Notes: generated by a model not told the origin, from the letters alone. Positions 1 to 7,961 are shown, numbered from the stretch's first letter. The stretch is 64,000 nucleotides of DNA from Nocardiopsis ansamitocini (GCF_030268225.1 NZ_BSQG01000005.1:248001-312000); one strand, 5' to 3'. A program made the numbers and translations.

Positions 1-2
1 AC

Positions 3-104
3 CAGTTCGAGGCAGAGGTCGAAGAGCTGACCGAGGTCACCTCGCGGGACATCACCGCAGGCGGCGACAGCGACGGCACTGACAGCAGTTCCGACTTCAT
101 CTAG
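3..104 (+). CDS. C-terminal fragment of a Ser/Asp/Thr-rich peptide
   Basis: Only the last 33 codons lie in the window; the frame is open from base 3 to a TAG at 102-104. The visible tail is acidic at first, then rich in Gly, Ser, Asp and Thr, and ends in DSSSDFI. It has no cysteine. I do not recognise the family. A strong terminator follows at once, and the next gene on the same strand is a JmjC-type oxygenase, so the peptide could be a substrate, for example a RiPP precursor, of a hydroxylating enzyme. That link is speculation from position only; it could equally be the unstructured tail of a larger protein. Confidence 0.5.
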   Translation, partial: QFEAEVEELTEVTSRDITAGGDSDGTDSSSDFI

Positions 105-111
105 CACGCTC

Positions 112-156
112 GGGCGGTCGCCGAAGGGGCCTTTTCGGCGGCCGCCCCCTCTTTTT
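112..156 (+). terminator. Rho-independent terminator
   Basis: The arms GGGCGG-t-CGCCGAA and TTCGGCG-g-CCGCCC form a 13-bp stem interrupted by a single mismatch (112-125 with 134-147). A run of five T follows at 152-156. It probably ends or attenuates transcription of the upstream peptide gene before the oxygenase gene. Confidence 0.8.
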
Positions 157-228
157 CCGCTCCCCCGCGTTTTCCGGGCGGTGTCCGCGCACGCCCAGCC
201 CCCCTGTGATTGTGGAGGACCACCGCTC

Positions 229-1407
229 GTGACCGATCGCCTGTTCACCGAGACGCTGCGCACCGCCGTCGGCGAGGACCTGCTCCAGTCCCGGTTGTCG
301 AACGAGTTCGTGTTCGCCGACCTGGGTGAGGAGACCGTGCGCGAACTACTGACCTTCGATGCCCTCAGCGACATCCTCGGCTCCCACCAGTTGGAGCCGC
401 CCCGGCTTCGGCTGCACCGGTTGGGAAAGCCGGTTCCCCTCAGCGACTACACCGAGCTGGGTGACTCCTCCGGGGGCGAACGGCGCGTGGTGCGCCCCGA
501 GGCGCTGTACCAGCGGTTGCGCGAGGGGGCGAGCCTGGTCCTGGACGGCGTGGACCGGCTGCATCCGCCGGTCCGTGCGGCCACCGACGACCTGATGCGG
601 CTCGTCCGTGAACGCGCCCAAGTGAACCTGTATCTGATCTGGGGCGACTCCCACGGTTTCGACACCCACTGGGACGACCACGACACCTTCATCGTGCAAC
701 TGGCGGGGAGCAAGTCCTGGCAGGTGCACGGCCAGGGCAGCCGCCCGCACCCGATGAAGGTGGATGCCGACCACGCGCACACCCCACCCGGGACGACCGT
801 GTGGGAAGGGATCCTGCGCCCCGGCCAGGTACTGCACGTTCCGCGCGGCTGGTGGCACACCGTCAAGGGCAACGGGGACGTCAGTATGCACCTGACGTTC
901 GGGTTCACTCGCGCCACCGGGATCGATTGGGCACAGTCGCTGCTGAAGCGGCTGCACGAGGCGGAGTTCCTGCGCACCGACCTTCCCCGGTTCGCCTCTG
1001 CCGAGGAACGCCGCAAGCACCAGCACGAGCTGGTCCGGCGGCTGACCGATCTGGCGGAAGAACACGACCTGGACGGATTCTTTGCCGAACGCGACGCCCG
1101 ATTCCCGCGCCGGCAGTCCTTCGCCCTTCCCTGGGCGGTGGACGCTACGGTGCCGGATGCCGACACCGTCGTGGAGTTCACCCCGATCCTGCCCCCCGCC
1201 CTGGAGCGGGAAGACGACCGGGTTGCCCTGGCGGTGTCGGGGCGGCGCTACCGGTTCCCGGTGGCGGCCGAGCCGATGCTGGCCGAACTGGCCCGCGCGC
1301 GGACCCTGACACTGGGCGAACTGGCCACGAGCACCGGAACCGACGTGGCGACGGCCGCGGAACTGGCCCGGGTCCTGGTTCGCCACCAGCTGGTGCTGTT
1401 GCGGTAG
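229..1407 (+). CDS. JmjC/cupin-type Fe(II)/2-oxoglutarate oxygenase (YcfD-like)
   Basis: This 392-residue protein matches bacterial JmjC-like oxygenases of the ribosomal-oxygenase (YcfD) type. These hydroxylate amino-acid side chains in proteins or peptides using Fe(II) and 2-oxoglutarate. The iron triad is visible as His147-x-Asp149 in THWDDHD and His210 in the segment VPRGWWHTV. A C-terminal winged-helix-like part follows, as in that family. I chose the GTG at 229 because GGAGG at 214-218 lies 10 bases upstream; an in-frame GTG at 181 has no ribosome site. The substrate is unknown. The short Ser-rich peptide gene just upstream is a candidate partner, though a terminator separates them. Confidence 0.75.
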   Translation: MTDRLFTETLRTAVGEDLLQSRLSNEFVFADLGEETVRELLTFDALSDILGSHQLEPPRLRLHRLGKPVPLSDYTELGDSSGGERRVVRPEALYQRLREGASLVLDGVDRLHPPVRAATDDLMRLVRERAQVNLYLIWGDSHGFDTHWDDHDTFIVQLAGSKSWQVHGQGSRPHPMKVDADHAHTPPGTTVWEGILRPGQVLHVPRGWWHTVKGNGDVSMHLTFGFTRATGIDWAQSLLKRLHEAEFLRTDLPRFASAEERRKHQHELVRRLTDLAEEHDLDGFFAERDARFPRRQSFALPWAVDATVPDADTVVEFTPILPPALEREDDRVALAVSGRRYRFPVAAEPMLAELARARTLTLGELATSTGTDVATAAELARVLVRHQLVLLR

Positions 1408-1410
1408 AAC

Positions 1411-1506
1411 CGGCGAAAGCCGCAGATGACACGCAGGTGACGATGGCGTTCCGGACCCCCGGTGCGCCATCGTTGCGTATAACCTTCCCCTTCTGCGGCT
1501 TTGCCG
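1411..1506. repeat. Nested inverted repeats between oxygenase and FhuF-like genes
   Basis: Outer arms 1411-1426 and 1492-1506 pair with a single one-base bulge (CGGCGAAAGCCGCAGA against its complement). Inside them ACGATGGCG at 1440-1448 pairs with CGCCATCGT at 1465-1473, and ACGCA at 1431-1435 pairs with TGCGT at 1474-1478. Almost the whole 96-base stretch can therefore fold into one long hairpin. There is no T run, so it may be a factor-assisted terminator, a bidirectional barrier, or a small-element remnant. Confidence 0.7.
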
Positions 1507-1554
1507 CGGAAGGGCAGGACACACCAAACCGATCCGCGTTAATTGCCAAAGTCA

Positions 1555-1573
1555 ATAGGTGAGGCTACCCTCA
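1555..1573 (+). promoter_or_regulatory. Iron box (IdeR/DmdR-type)
   Basis: ATAGGTGAGGCTACCCTCA matches the actinobacterial iron-box palindrome TTAGGTTAGGCTAACCTAA at most positions. It lies about 115 bases before the chosen start of the FhuF-like gene, so iron-dependent repression of that gene is expected. Confidence 0.8.
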
Positions 1574-1685
1574 CTTGTATACAGGAGGTGACTGCCGCGC
1601 CGTCGGGAAGACCGACGCTGCCGCGCAGGCCACCGGGGCATTGATCGCGTCGGGCGCACTCGCGTCCGCAGGAAGGCTTTTCGCC

Positions 1686-2552
1686 ATGGCTCACTCGCGC
1701 CACCCGCTCTCCACGGTGGTAGACGCCTGTGCGCCGTTGAAGTTCTCGCCGCTGCCGCAGATCCGGACCGCCGAGGTCCTGACTGCGACGGAAGAACCGG
1801 AGACCGAGCACTGGTACCGGGCCGACCTCCTCTCGGCCAAGGGTGCGCTGGGCCCCGTCTACGACCGCTTCATGGCCGCGCACGGCCCCGGACACCCTCT
1901 TCCGTCGGCGACACACCTGTTGCGCCGGCTCTTGCGCGAGCCCATCTTCATGGTGGCAGCGGGGATCTATCTCACCGGGCGGGCACCGCTGCTGCGGGCC
2001 CATCACCTGTGGTTCCCCACCGGTTACAACGCCGATTTCGGTACCCCGATGCTGACCGGCTCGCGTGTTGCGGTCCTGCGCGGCGACGCATTCGCCGACC
2101 ACCCCGACGCGGTGGTGGCCGCCGACGCCGACGAACTGGACCGCCTGGCTGCCCAGGGGATGTTCGACGCCTTCTCCCCGCTGGTCACCGCCGTGCAGGC
2201 CCATACCCGGGTAGGGCTGCGCACTCTGTGGGGCTGGATCATGGACACCATGCACTTCTACATGCTCAACCCGGCCAGGTTCCTGGGCCGTGACGCGGGG
2301 GCGGCATGGAGTCGTGCCGACCGACTGGCCGACGCCCTGGTCGAGGCCGGGGCCGTCACCCGGGCCCGCCCCCGGCTCTTTCCCTTCTGCGAGGAGGACC
2401 CGCGGGGCACGTGGGCCGTACGCGGTACCTGCTGCTTCGACTACAAGGGCGATCCCGCGCACGGATACTGCACCACGTGTCCACTCAAGAACGACACCCA
2501 GCGGCGCGACGAGTTGCAGGAGTGGATCCGCAACCCCGCACTTGCCCCTTAG
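1686..2552 (+). CDS. FhuF-like 2Fe-2S ferric-siderophore reductase
   Basis: The 288-residue protein ends with the FhuF-type cysteine pattern: Cys251-Cys252, then Cys264 and Cys267 (CC-x11-C-x2-C, in CCFDYK...GYCTTC). In this family these residues hold a 2Fe-2S cluster, and the protein reduces iron in imported ferric siderophores at the inner face of the membrane. The start at ATG 1686 has AGGAAGG nine bases upstream. The frame stays open back to a TTG at 1575, just after the iron box, so a longer form cannot be excluded. The iron box and the neighbouring siderophore genes fit the role. FhuF is best known for hydroxamate siderophores, which fits the predicted hydroxyornithine group. Confidence 0.85.
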   Translation: MAHSRHPLSTVVDACAPLKFSPLPQIRTAEVLTATEEPETEHWYRADLLSAKGALGPVYDRFMAAHGPGHPLPSATHLLRRLLREPIFMVAAGIYLTGRAPLLRAHHLWFPTGYNADFGTPMLTGSRVAVLRGDAFADHPDAVVAADADELDRLAAQGMFDAFSPLVTAVQAHTRVGLRTLWGWIMDTMHFYMLNPARFLGRDAGAAWSRADRLADALVEAGAVTRARPRLFPFCEEDPRGTWAVRGTCCFDYKGDPAHGYCTTCPLKNDTQRRDELQEWIRNPALAP

Positions 2553-2853
2553 ACGTCATCTCGTTCGGATCGCCGGCCTGTCGGTCGTGGTTTCGATCGT
2601 GCGGCGGGTGATGCCCGAGGCACCTTCGCGACCACAGGGCGGCGGTCGGCGTCGGCATGGCGGTCGGGAGGTTCCGGCCGCGATCGTGTGCACAGCGACT
2701 TCCGGATGCACGTGGCAGCGGCTTCCCTGCCCGACCGGCTCGAAACGCGTTCCGGTCGGGTACCACGAGCGATGCCGGGAATCCGGGGCGGCGGCACCGG
2801 CCGGGAGCACCACCGCTCAGCGCTGCGGTTCGGCAGGGCCTCGACGTCCCGGT
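2553..2853. other. Intergenic stretch with one hairpin, no gene seen
   Basis: This is a 300-base gap between two convergent genes. The only clear element is CCCGACCGG (2730-2738) with CCGGTCGGG (2752-2760), a 9-bp hairpin without a T run that could act as a shared terminator. The short open frames here lack ribosome sites. Confidence 0.5.
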
Positions 2854-3708
2854 CTACTGGGCACGGCAGGTTCTGAGGTAGCTGAGGAACGATGCCTGTA
2901 GCCCGGTCACGTGCGTTTCGTGCATGAGTGCGCTGGTGACGGATCCGCTGCGCGGGGTGAGGTGGTGAAGGAACGTGGCCGCGTTCTTCGCGAGGTTCTG
3001 GTAGACCGCCAGGTCTCCGAGGAGCTCGCGGTCGTTGAAGGTCACGTGAAGCTTCGTGGCGGGCAGGGTGTCGTCCATTGCTTGAAGACGAGCGAACACC
3101 TGGCTCTCCGCGTTGACGATGCCGGGGCTGCCCGCGCCGATGCTCTCGAAGAAGGTGCTGTTGGTGAGCCAGGCGTAGAGACTGAAGAGTCCGCCGTAGG
3201 AATAGCCGAAGAGGCCGTGACCGCCCGGGGCCGTGCCGTAGTCGCGTTCGATCCGCGGGTGCAGCTCGTCGGTAAGGAAGTTCAGGAACACATCTCCGCG
3301 GCTGTCGCTCAGTTCAGCGAGGTAGGCGTCGGCTTGTTCGCGAGTCATCGTGCCCGTTTCGATCCCCATCTCCACCGCATCGATGTACTCCTTCGCGATG
3401 GGTTCGCCGGGGGGCACGAGGTCGCGGTTGCGCAACCGCTCCCACTGCTCTGCTTCCTTGCCCGCGTACCCCACGCTGACTTGGACGTAGGGCTGAATCG
3501 ACTGCATGGGGTCCAGTTGCGTGACGATGAGTGGGGCGGTCAAGCCCACGGCCCAGTTGCCGTCGAGGACGTACACGACAGGCGCTTGCGCCGCGGCAGG
3601 GTCGTAGCGCGGTGGCGTGGTGACCCAGACCCCGTAGTCGTGCCCACCGCTGGAGCGCATCTCGAAGTAGTCGGTATGGGGGAGGCAGCCCTGCCACATG
3701 GTGCTCAT
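2854..3708 (-). CDS. Alpha/beta hydrolase, esterase D/IroE-like
   Basis: This 284-residue protein is a COG2819-type alpha/beta hydrolase (the esterase D/IroE/Fes-like group). The nucleophile elbow is GYSYGG with Ser170, and a likely catalytic His lies in HETHV near residues 263-266. No signal peptide is evident, so it is probably cytoplasmic. The ATG (3706-3708) overlaps the TGA of the upstream amidohydrolase remnant as ATGA, with AAGGA just before it, so the two were translationally coupled. It could cleave an ester siderophore, given the iron genes around it. However, no iron box precedes it, and the TetR gene opposite suggests small-molecule control. Substrate unknown. Confidence 0.75.
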   Translation of the reverse strand: MSTMWQGCLPHTDYFEMRSSGGHDYGVWVTTPPRYDPAAAQAPVVYVLDGNWAVGLTAPLIVTQLDPMQSIQPYVQVSVGYAGKEAEQWERLRNRDLVPPGEPIAKEYIDAVEMGIETGTMTREQADAYLAELSDSRGDVFLNFLTDELHPRIERDYGTAPGGHGLFGYSYGGLFSLYAWLTNSTFFESIGAGSPGIVNAESQVFARLQAMDDTLPATKLHVTFNDRELLGDLAVYQNLAKNAATFLHHLTPRSGSVTSALMHETHVTGLQASFLSYLRTCRAQ

Positions 3709-4040
3709 CTGAGGTCCTTCACGATTTGGCCGGCCTTGGATGACGAGGACGGCGTCGGTGGGATCGGGGAACGGTTCTGGGCCGTCGAGCGGGTTGCCGT
3801 TCCGAAGAACGGGGTCTGCCCGGGCTCGGGGAGCGACGACACCCACCCGGCCGGACAGGTCGAGGACCTCGGCGTCGGTCCGGGTCGTCGCCCCGAGCGC
3901 TTCCATCGGCGTCTCGCGGGCCGCGCGCAGGCCGAGTTCCTTGCCGCGACGGCCCTGGGCCGGACCGACGAGGTCAACACCCGGCCCGATCCGTACTCCT
4001 GCGTGCTCGGCGACGGCGAGCGCTTTCGCCGTCTGCTCGC
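3705..4040 (-). pseudogene. Frameshifted C-terminal remnant of an amidohydrolase
   Basis: One minus-strand frame reads a degraded metal-dependent amidohydrolase C-terminus: KALAVAEHAGVRIG, then GRRGKELGL, TPMEALGATTRTDAEVLDL, GRVGVVAP and NGNPLD. These parallel the family's GRxGEELxLL, TPMEALRAAT, RIGxLEPGKxADL and DGDPLxD blocks. The ending jumps to another frame, giving KAGQIVKDLR and a stop at 3705-3707, the usual family terminus. The N-terminal two thirds, including metal ligands, are not recognisable. The expected metal-binding Asp region is altered (GPGVDLVGPAQGRRG). It is therefore a dead fragment, still coupled by ATGA to the intact esterase gene. Confidence 0.7.
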
Positions 4041-4259
4041 ACGTGCCCCTGGCCCGGTCGCGGGTCGACTCGGCGGGACCGGCTCCGGCGGTGCGGCCGT
4101 TCCCGACAGGGATGCCGAGATTGCCGGGATCGCGCCGCGATCCGTCGATGCCCGCCGCGCCGACCACATGTTCGGGCCCCATAGTCGGTCCTCCGCCGTT
4201 GCGAGCTGACTGCGATCATGTGCGAAGCGACACGGAACCGCCGATTTTTCTTTTCCAAT

Positions 4260-4281
4260 GGATAAACTATGGGAGTGATCC
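4260..4281. promoter_or_regulatory. Candidate TetR operator overlapping the start codon
   Basis: GGATAAACT (4260-4268) and AGTGATCC (4274-4281) form an imperfect dyad across the ATG of the TetR gene, in the space shared with the divergent esterase operon. Autoregulation by the neighbouring TetR protein is inferred. Confidence 0.35.
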
Positions 4282-4871
4282 TGTCAATTTCGGAACGCGC
4301 GGGCAGCGCGCGCGAGCGACTCCTGGCACGGCTTCTCGACGCCTTCGGCGCGGCCCTTCCCCCGCCGGAGATGTCGCTCCGTGAGGTCGCCGCCCGGATC
4401 GGGACCAGCCACGCCCTGTTGCGATACCACTTCGGTTCGCTCTCGGGTGTCTTGGCCGCCATGCTCAAGGCGCAGCGATCCCGTGACAACAAGGCACTTC
4501 TGGAAGCCGCCCGGCAGAGCACCTTCGACGATTTCGTCGTGGCGATCTGGCGTACCTACACCCGGCCGGAACAGCTGTCGCGAGTCCGTGGCTTCTTCTA
4601 CGTCGTCGGACTGGCCACGTACGACTCCGAGGGCTTCCGTGAGTTCATAGAGTCGATCGACGACCTGACCGTGATGCTGTCCTCGCTCGCGGAACGCGAA
4701 GGGCTCGGCACGAAGGAAGCGCGGGATGCGGCCACCGTCACCGTTGCCGCGATTCGCGGCCTCCTCCTGCAGGAAGTCCTGACTCCCGGAACCCGCCCGG
4801 AGGACGCGGTCGCCTTGATCCTGCGCATACGAAAGGACCGATCCGTTCCACGATCACGTCCGGAGCGTTAA
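4269..4871 (+). CDS. TetR-family transcriptional regulator
   Basis: This 200-residue protein has a TetR-type N-terminal helix-turn-helix (about residues 35-65, MSLREVAARIGTSHALLRYHFGS) followed by an all-helical ligand domain. It is divergent from the amidohydrolase remnant/esterase pair and most likely controls it. The ligand cannot be told. The start is uncertain, because no good ribosome site precedes ATG 4269; a GTG at 4275 is an alternative and the message may be nearly leaderless. Confidence 0.85.
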   Translation: MGVILSISERAGSARERLLARLLDAFGAALPPPEMSLREVAARIGTSHALLRYHFGSLSGVLAAMLKAQRSRDNKALLEAARQSTFDDFVVAIWRTYTRPEQLSRVRGFFYVVGLATYDSEGFREFIESIDDLTVMLSSLAEREGLGTKEARDAATVTVAAIRGLLLQEVLTPGTRPEDAVALILRIRKDRSVPRSRPER

Positions 4872-5091
4872 CAGGCTCCCGGCCTTTAGCGCCGCCTCAC
4901 CCGGTCCCTCGACCCCTGCCTGCGGACGCGCCGACAAGCAGCCTCGACCATTGGTTGCTCCGCCTTTCCACGGCCAACCGAGTGTTCGGTCTGCACGAAG
5001 GGAGGGCTGCTCGTCCTGGCTGCGGGGGCAGTATGTGCGACGAGGACCCGTGAGACGCGCGCGGGGCAGGGGCACACCGACGGGGCGGCCC

Positions 5092-5400
5092 CTACGCGGG
5101 TTCGACCGAGGCCGGCTCGACCTGGACCGAGCGCCGGCGCCCGTAGCGCCACTGGAGAAAACCGCGCTCGCGCTCCACCCGGCGCATCTCCGAGTAGAGC
5201 TCGGTGGGATCGAGCGCGGAGACCGCCTCGCCGCCTTCGGGCAGCGGCCAGCAGGCGAAGGCCCAGAACCTGCGGGTATAGGGGCCCCAGAGCACGACCC
5301 AGGCCCCCTGTTTCTGCCACTCGATGTAGGTGGCGATCCGGTCCCGGTCGGGGTCGTAGCGTTCTCCCTCAGCGCGCCCCGTCCCCGCCCCCTTACGCAC
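5092..5400 (-). CDS. Conserved hypothetical protein, Trp/Tyr-rich
   Basis: This 102-residue soluble protein has a charged N-terminus and a core rich in aromatic residues (YIEWQKQGAWVVLWGPYTRR, then FWAFACWPLPEGG). The composition looks like a real folded domain and not a shadow frame. The GTG start at 5400 has AGGAGAG about six bases upstream. I do not recognise a function. It is a single gene, running toward the TetR gene and away from the siderophore-binding protein gene. The 220 bases between it and the TetR gene show nothing else. Confidence 0.6.
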   Translation of the reverse strand: MRKGAGTGRAEGERYDPDRDRIATYIEWQKQGAWVVLWGPYTRRFWAFACWPLPEGGEAVSALDPTELYSEMRRVERERGFLQWRYGRRRSVQVEPASVEPA

Positions 5401-5575
5401 CCGCGGCTCTCCTCTTCACCCGCCCGAGCGTGTCCCGGTGTCCCCCAAGGCTCACATGCGGGCCGCTTTCCGGGGAAGAGCAATACCGTTACGGATCGGG
5501 CCGGATCCGGTCACCCACGGCCGGAGCCGGCCTCTACGGATCGACCAGGAACCCCCCTCCCCAACCACTAGTCTC

Positions 5576-5608
5576 ACAGGCTAGCCTTACCTAAGTTAGG
5601 CATGGCTA
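5576..5608 (+). promoter_or_regulatory. Overlapping double iron box
   Basis: A 19-bp iron box at 5576-5594 overlaps a larger dyad at 5582-5608, TAGCCTTACCTAA-G-TTAGGCATGGCTA (11 of 13 positions paired). The arrangement is typical of two DtxR-family dimers on opposite faces. It sits 40 bases before the siderophore-binding lipoprotein gene. Confidence 0.85.
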
Positions 5609-5648
5609 TGGAGGGGACGTCCCCTCTGCCCCAAGTGTTGGAGGACGA

Positions 5649-6656
5649 ATGAACCGTCTGTCGAACCGCGGCTCCGCGGTCGAGCGCGCCCGGGACCGCA
5701 CACCCGCGGCGTGGCGGGTGCTGGTCGCCGGTGTCGGGGCGTTGACCCTGCTGGGCGCCAGTGCTTGCGGCGGCTCAGGCGCCCAGGAGCCGGCGGCTCC
5801 CGACGCCGCGGAGATCCGGGACTACACCAACCCCGACGGCACGACGGTGCAGATCCCCGTTGCGCCCCAACGCGTAATCACCCTGGGTCAGGCCACCCCC
5901 TCCGCACTGGAGCTGGGCATCCCGCTGGTGGGGGTGAGCGAGGCCGACACCACGTTGATCGCCCCCGACGCGCTGACGAGCTACGAGGAACTGCCCAAGG
6001 TCGGGCAGCGCACCGAGATCAACATCGAGGAGATCGCCACCCTCGCACCGGACCTGATCATCTCCGGCATCCCATCGAAGATGGAGTTCGACTACACCGC
6101 CCTGACCGAGATCGCCCCGGTCGTCGTGGCCGAACCGGGCAACCCCGGCGAGTGGCGCACCACCAACGAGACCATCGCCGACGCCGCCGGCGTACAGGAC
6201 ACGGTCGCGCGGATGGCGCAGGACTACGATGCCCGTACGGCGGAGCTGAACGAAACCTACGGCGAGAAGCTGGAGGGCGTCTCCGCAGCCTCGATCGCCG
6301 CCGGGTTCGAGAAGAACCAGTGGCAGTTCGACTACCAGGACTCCTGGTCGACCAGTGTCATCCAGGACGCGGGGCTGCGTTTCGACCAGGCGGCCGAGGA
6401 CGGCGGTTTCTTCGAGACGCTGTCCTTCGAGGAGTTGGACCGGCTCGACGACTACGACCTGGTCGTCATTCCCGGCGACGGGACGGGGGAACCCACCGAA
6501 CTCATCCGGCCTGTGCTGGAGCAGTCGGTCTGGCAGGAACTGGAGCCGGTCGAGGCGGGCCGGGTCTACACCGTGGCCTGGCCCGAGGCACTGACCTACA
6601 CGACCGCCATGCTGCGCCTGGACGCGCTGGAGAAGGATCTACTCAGCAAGCTGTAG
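5649..6656 (+). CDS. Ferric-siderophore ABC transporter binding lipoprotein
   Basis: A 335-residue FecB/FepB/FhuD-type substrate-binding protein. It has a basic N-terminus, a hydrophobic stretch (residues 24-39) and a lipobox ending ASAC with Cys40, so it is a membrane-anchored lipoprotein outside the cytoplasmic membrane. The body has the family's opening PQRVITLGQATPSALELGIPLVG and a single long-helix class III fold pattern. GGAGGACGA precedes the ATG. No permease or ATPase genes are next to it, so it must use a transport complex encoded elsewhere. The double iron box upstream predicts strong iron repression. Confidence 0.9.
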   Translation: MNRLSNRGSAVERARDRTPAAWRVLVAGVGALTLLGASACGGSGAQEPAAPDAAEIRDYTNPDGTTVQIPVAPQRVITLGQATPSALELGIPLVGVSEADTTLIAPDALTSYEELPKVGQRTEINIEEIATLAPDLIISGIPSKMEFDYTALTEIAPVVVAEPGNPGEWRTTNETIADAAGVQDTVARMAQDYDARTAELNETYGEKLEGVSAASIAAGFEKNQWQFDYQDSWSTSVIQDAGLRFDQAAEDGGFFETLSFEELDRLDDYDLVVIPGDGTGEPTELIRPVLEQSVWQELEPVEAGRVYTVAWPEALTYTTAMLRLDALEKDLLSKL

Positions 6657-6707
6657 CCACCAGGGGGAAGAGCCGCGCGGGCAACCGCCTTCTTCCCCCG
6701 CTGCGCT

Positions 6708-6795
6708 GAAGCGCCCCCAACGATGTGGGCGCTTCGGGTCACCGCGCAGGCCCGTGGGCAACTGCCAGGGGCCTGCGCGGTGCAACCGGATTTTT
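6708..6795 (+). terminator. Tandem hairpin terminator
   Basis: GAAGCGCCC (6708-6716) pairs perfectly with GGGCGCTTC (6727-6735). A second, 14-bp perfect stem pairs CACCGCGCAGGCCC (6740-6753) with GGGCCTGCGCGGTG (6769-6782), followed by a T run at 6791-6795. It ends the binding-protein transcript. Confidence 0.85.
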
Positions 6796-6923
6796 GCACC
6801 GCACAAAGACTGCTCGATTGATGACTGCTGGCTCCCCAAGGTCGCCAGCGACCGACCGTCGCAATGGGTGCCCGGAAGTCACACCCATACGCCGCTGTCC
6901 GTACGACCAATTACTCTCATGAG

Positions 6924-7901
6924 ATGGCTGAAGCAGGCATCGAACCGGGACAGATTACAACCCGCGCCGAAATGAAGGACCTCTTCGGGGGCGGCCCACA
7001 GGGGGGAATCGTTCCCTCCACCACGACGGACACCATCCTCATCTACTCCGACCATTCCACCGGACACCGCTACGGGTACTACGACGGCTGGCTGGCCGAA
7101 GAAGACGAGCACGGACCAATCTTCGAATACACCGGGGCCGGCACCGTTGGCGATCAAACCTTTCAAGGACAAAAGGGAAGCGGCAACAAAGCGATTCTGC
7201 ATCATGATGCTGACGATCGTGTTCTCCGCGTTTTCATTGCGGCCGGCAAAGTTCCGGGGTCGGGAACAAAATTTCAGCGCTACGTCGGCCAGTTCGCATT
7301 AGATCTGCAACAACCGTACGTCCTCCGGCAGGCTCCCGATGACACCGATACCTTGAGAACCGTCATCGTTTTTCGGTTGCGCCCGACTAGTGACGTCAAA
7401 CGCAACGAAAAAGACGCTATCCCGCCGGCTCCAGCCACACAGGTGAACTTGGTTCCCGCCGAGGTCACCACCAGTTCCATGGTGGAACCAGAAAACAACA
7501 AGAAGATCAAGGGCATACGCTCTGCTCAGCCCAGCACCCCGACCGAGCGCCGCGAAGCAGCATTATCCAATGCCTATCAGAAGCACCTCGCAACTAACGG
7601 CCATGAGGTCAAGCGGGTCCAGATCAGACCAGAGGGACTCACCTCAACGCTGATGACTGATCTTTACGATGTGACCGACCATGTGTTGTACGAAGCCAAG
7701 GGGACGAGCACCCGCAAGGACATACGCATGGCCATCGGCCAGCTTCTTGACTACCGACGCCACGTCACTCCCCCAAATCCGAGGCTTGCCGTCCTGGTGC
7801 CGAGCGAGCCGGATCAGGATCTCCAAAAGCTTCTCATTGCGGAAAACATTGCCCTGGTCTACCAGGACGACGTCAGTTTTATCGGCGAGATTGTCCCCTA
7901 G
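6924..7901 (+). CDS. Type IV restriction enzyme: SRA-like reader plus PD-(D/E)xK nuclease
   Basis: A 325-residue protein. The N-terminal half (about 1-150) resembles the SRA-like modified-DNA reader of ScoMcrA-type enzymes: FGGGPQGGIVPS, GYYDGW, YTGAGTVGDQ, GSGTKFQRYVGQF, RTVIVFRLRP. The C-terminal part (about 205-325) is a PD-(D/E)xK nuclease: Asp246/Asp249, then Glu257-Ala-Lys259 in LYEAKG, and AIGQLLDYRRH. It would cut DNA carrying foreign base or backbone modification. The ATG at 6924 fits the domain start; an in-frame ATG at 6864 is possible. Base composition falls to about 52-58% G+C in places, well below the neighbours, and it stands alone between siderophore genes, so recent acquisition is likely. 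Confidence 0.75.
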   Translation: MAEAGIEPGQITTRAEMKDLFGGGPQGGIVPSTTTDTILIYSDHSTGHRYGYYDGWLAEEDEHGPIFEYTGAGTVGDQTFQGQKGSGNKAILHHDADDRVLRVFIAAGKVPGSGTKFQRYVGQFALDLQQPYVLRQAPDDTDTLRTVIVFRLRPTSDVKRNEKDAIPPAPATQVNLVPAEVTTSSMVEPENNKKIKGIRSAQPSTPTERREAALSNAYQKHLATNGHEVKRVQIRPEGLTSTLMTDLYDVTDHVLYEAKGTSTRKDIRMAIGQLLDYRRHVTPPNPRLAVLVPSEPDQDLQKLLIAENIALVYQDDVSFIGEIVP

Positions 7902-7961
7902 CAGCACCACGATGATCGGGCGGGACGGCACCAGAATACGGCGGCCACCCCGCCCGACGGG

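Noticed and set aside
2290-2901. 203-codon frame running across the end of the FhuF-like gene
   Set aside because: It overlaps the Cys-rich FhuF end in another frame, and its composition is low-complexity Arg/Pro/Gly.
2911-4209. 432-codon plus-strand frame opposite the esterase and amidohydrolase remnant
   Set aside because: No ribosome site or known motif, whereas the minus strand has the GYSYGG hydrolase.
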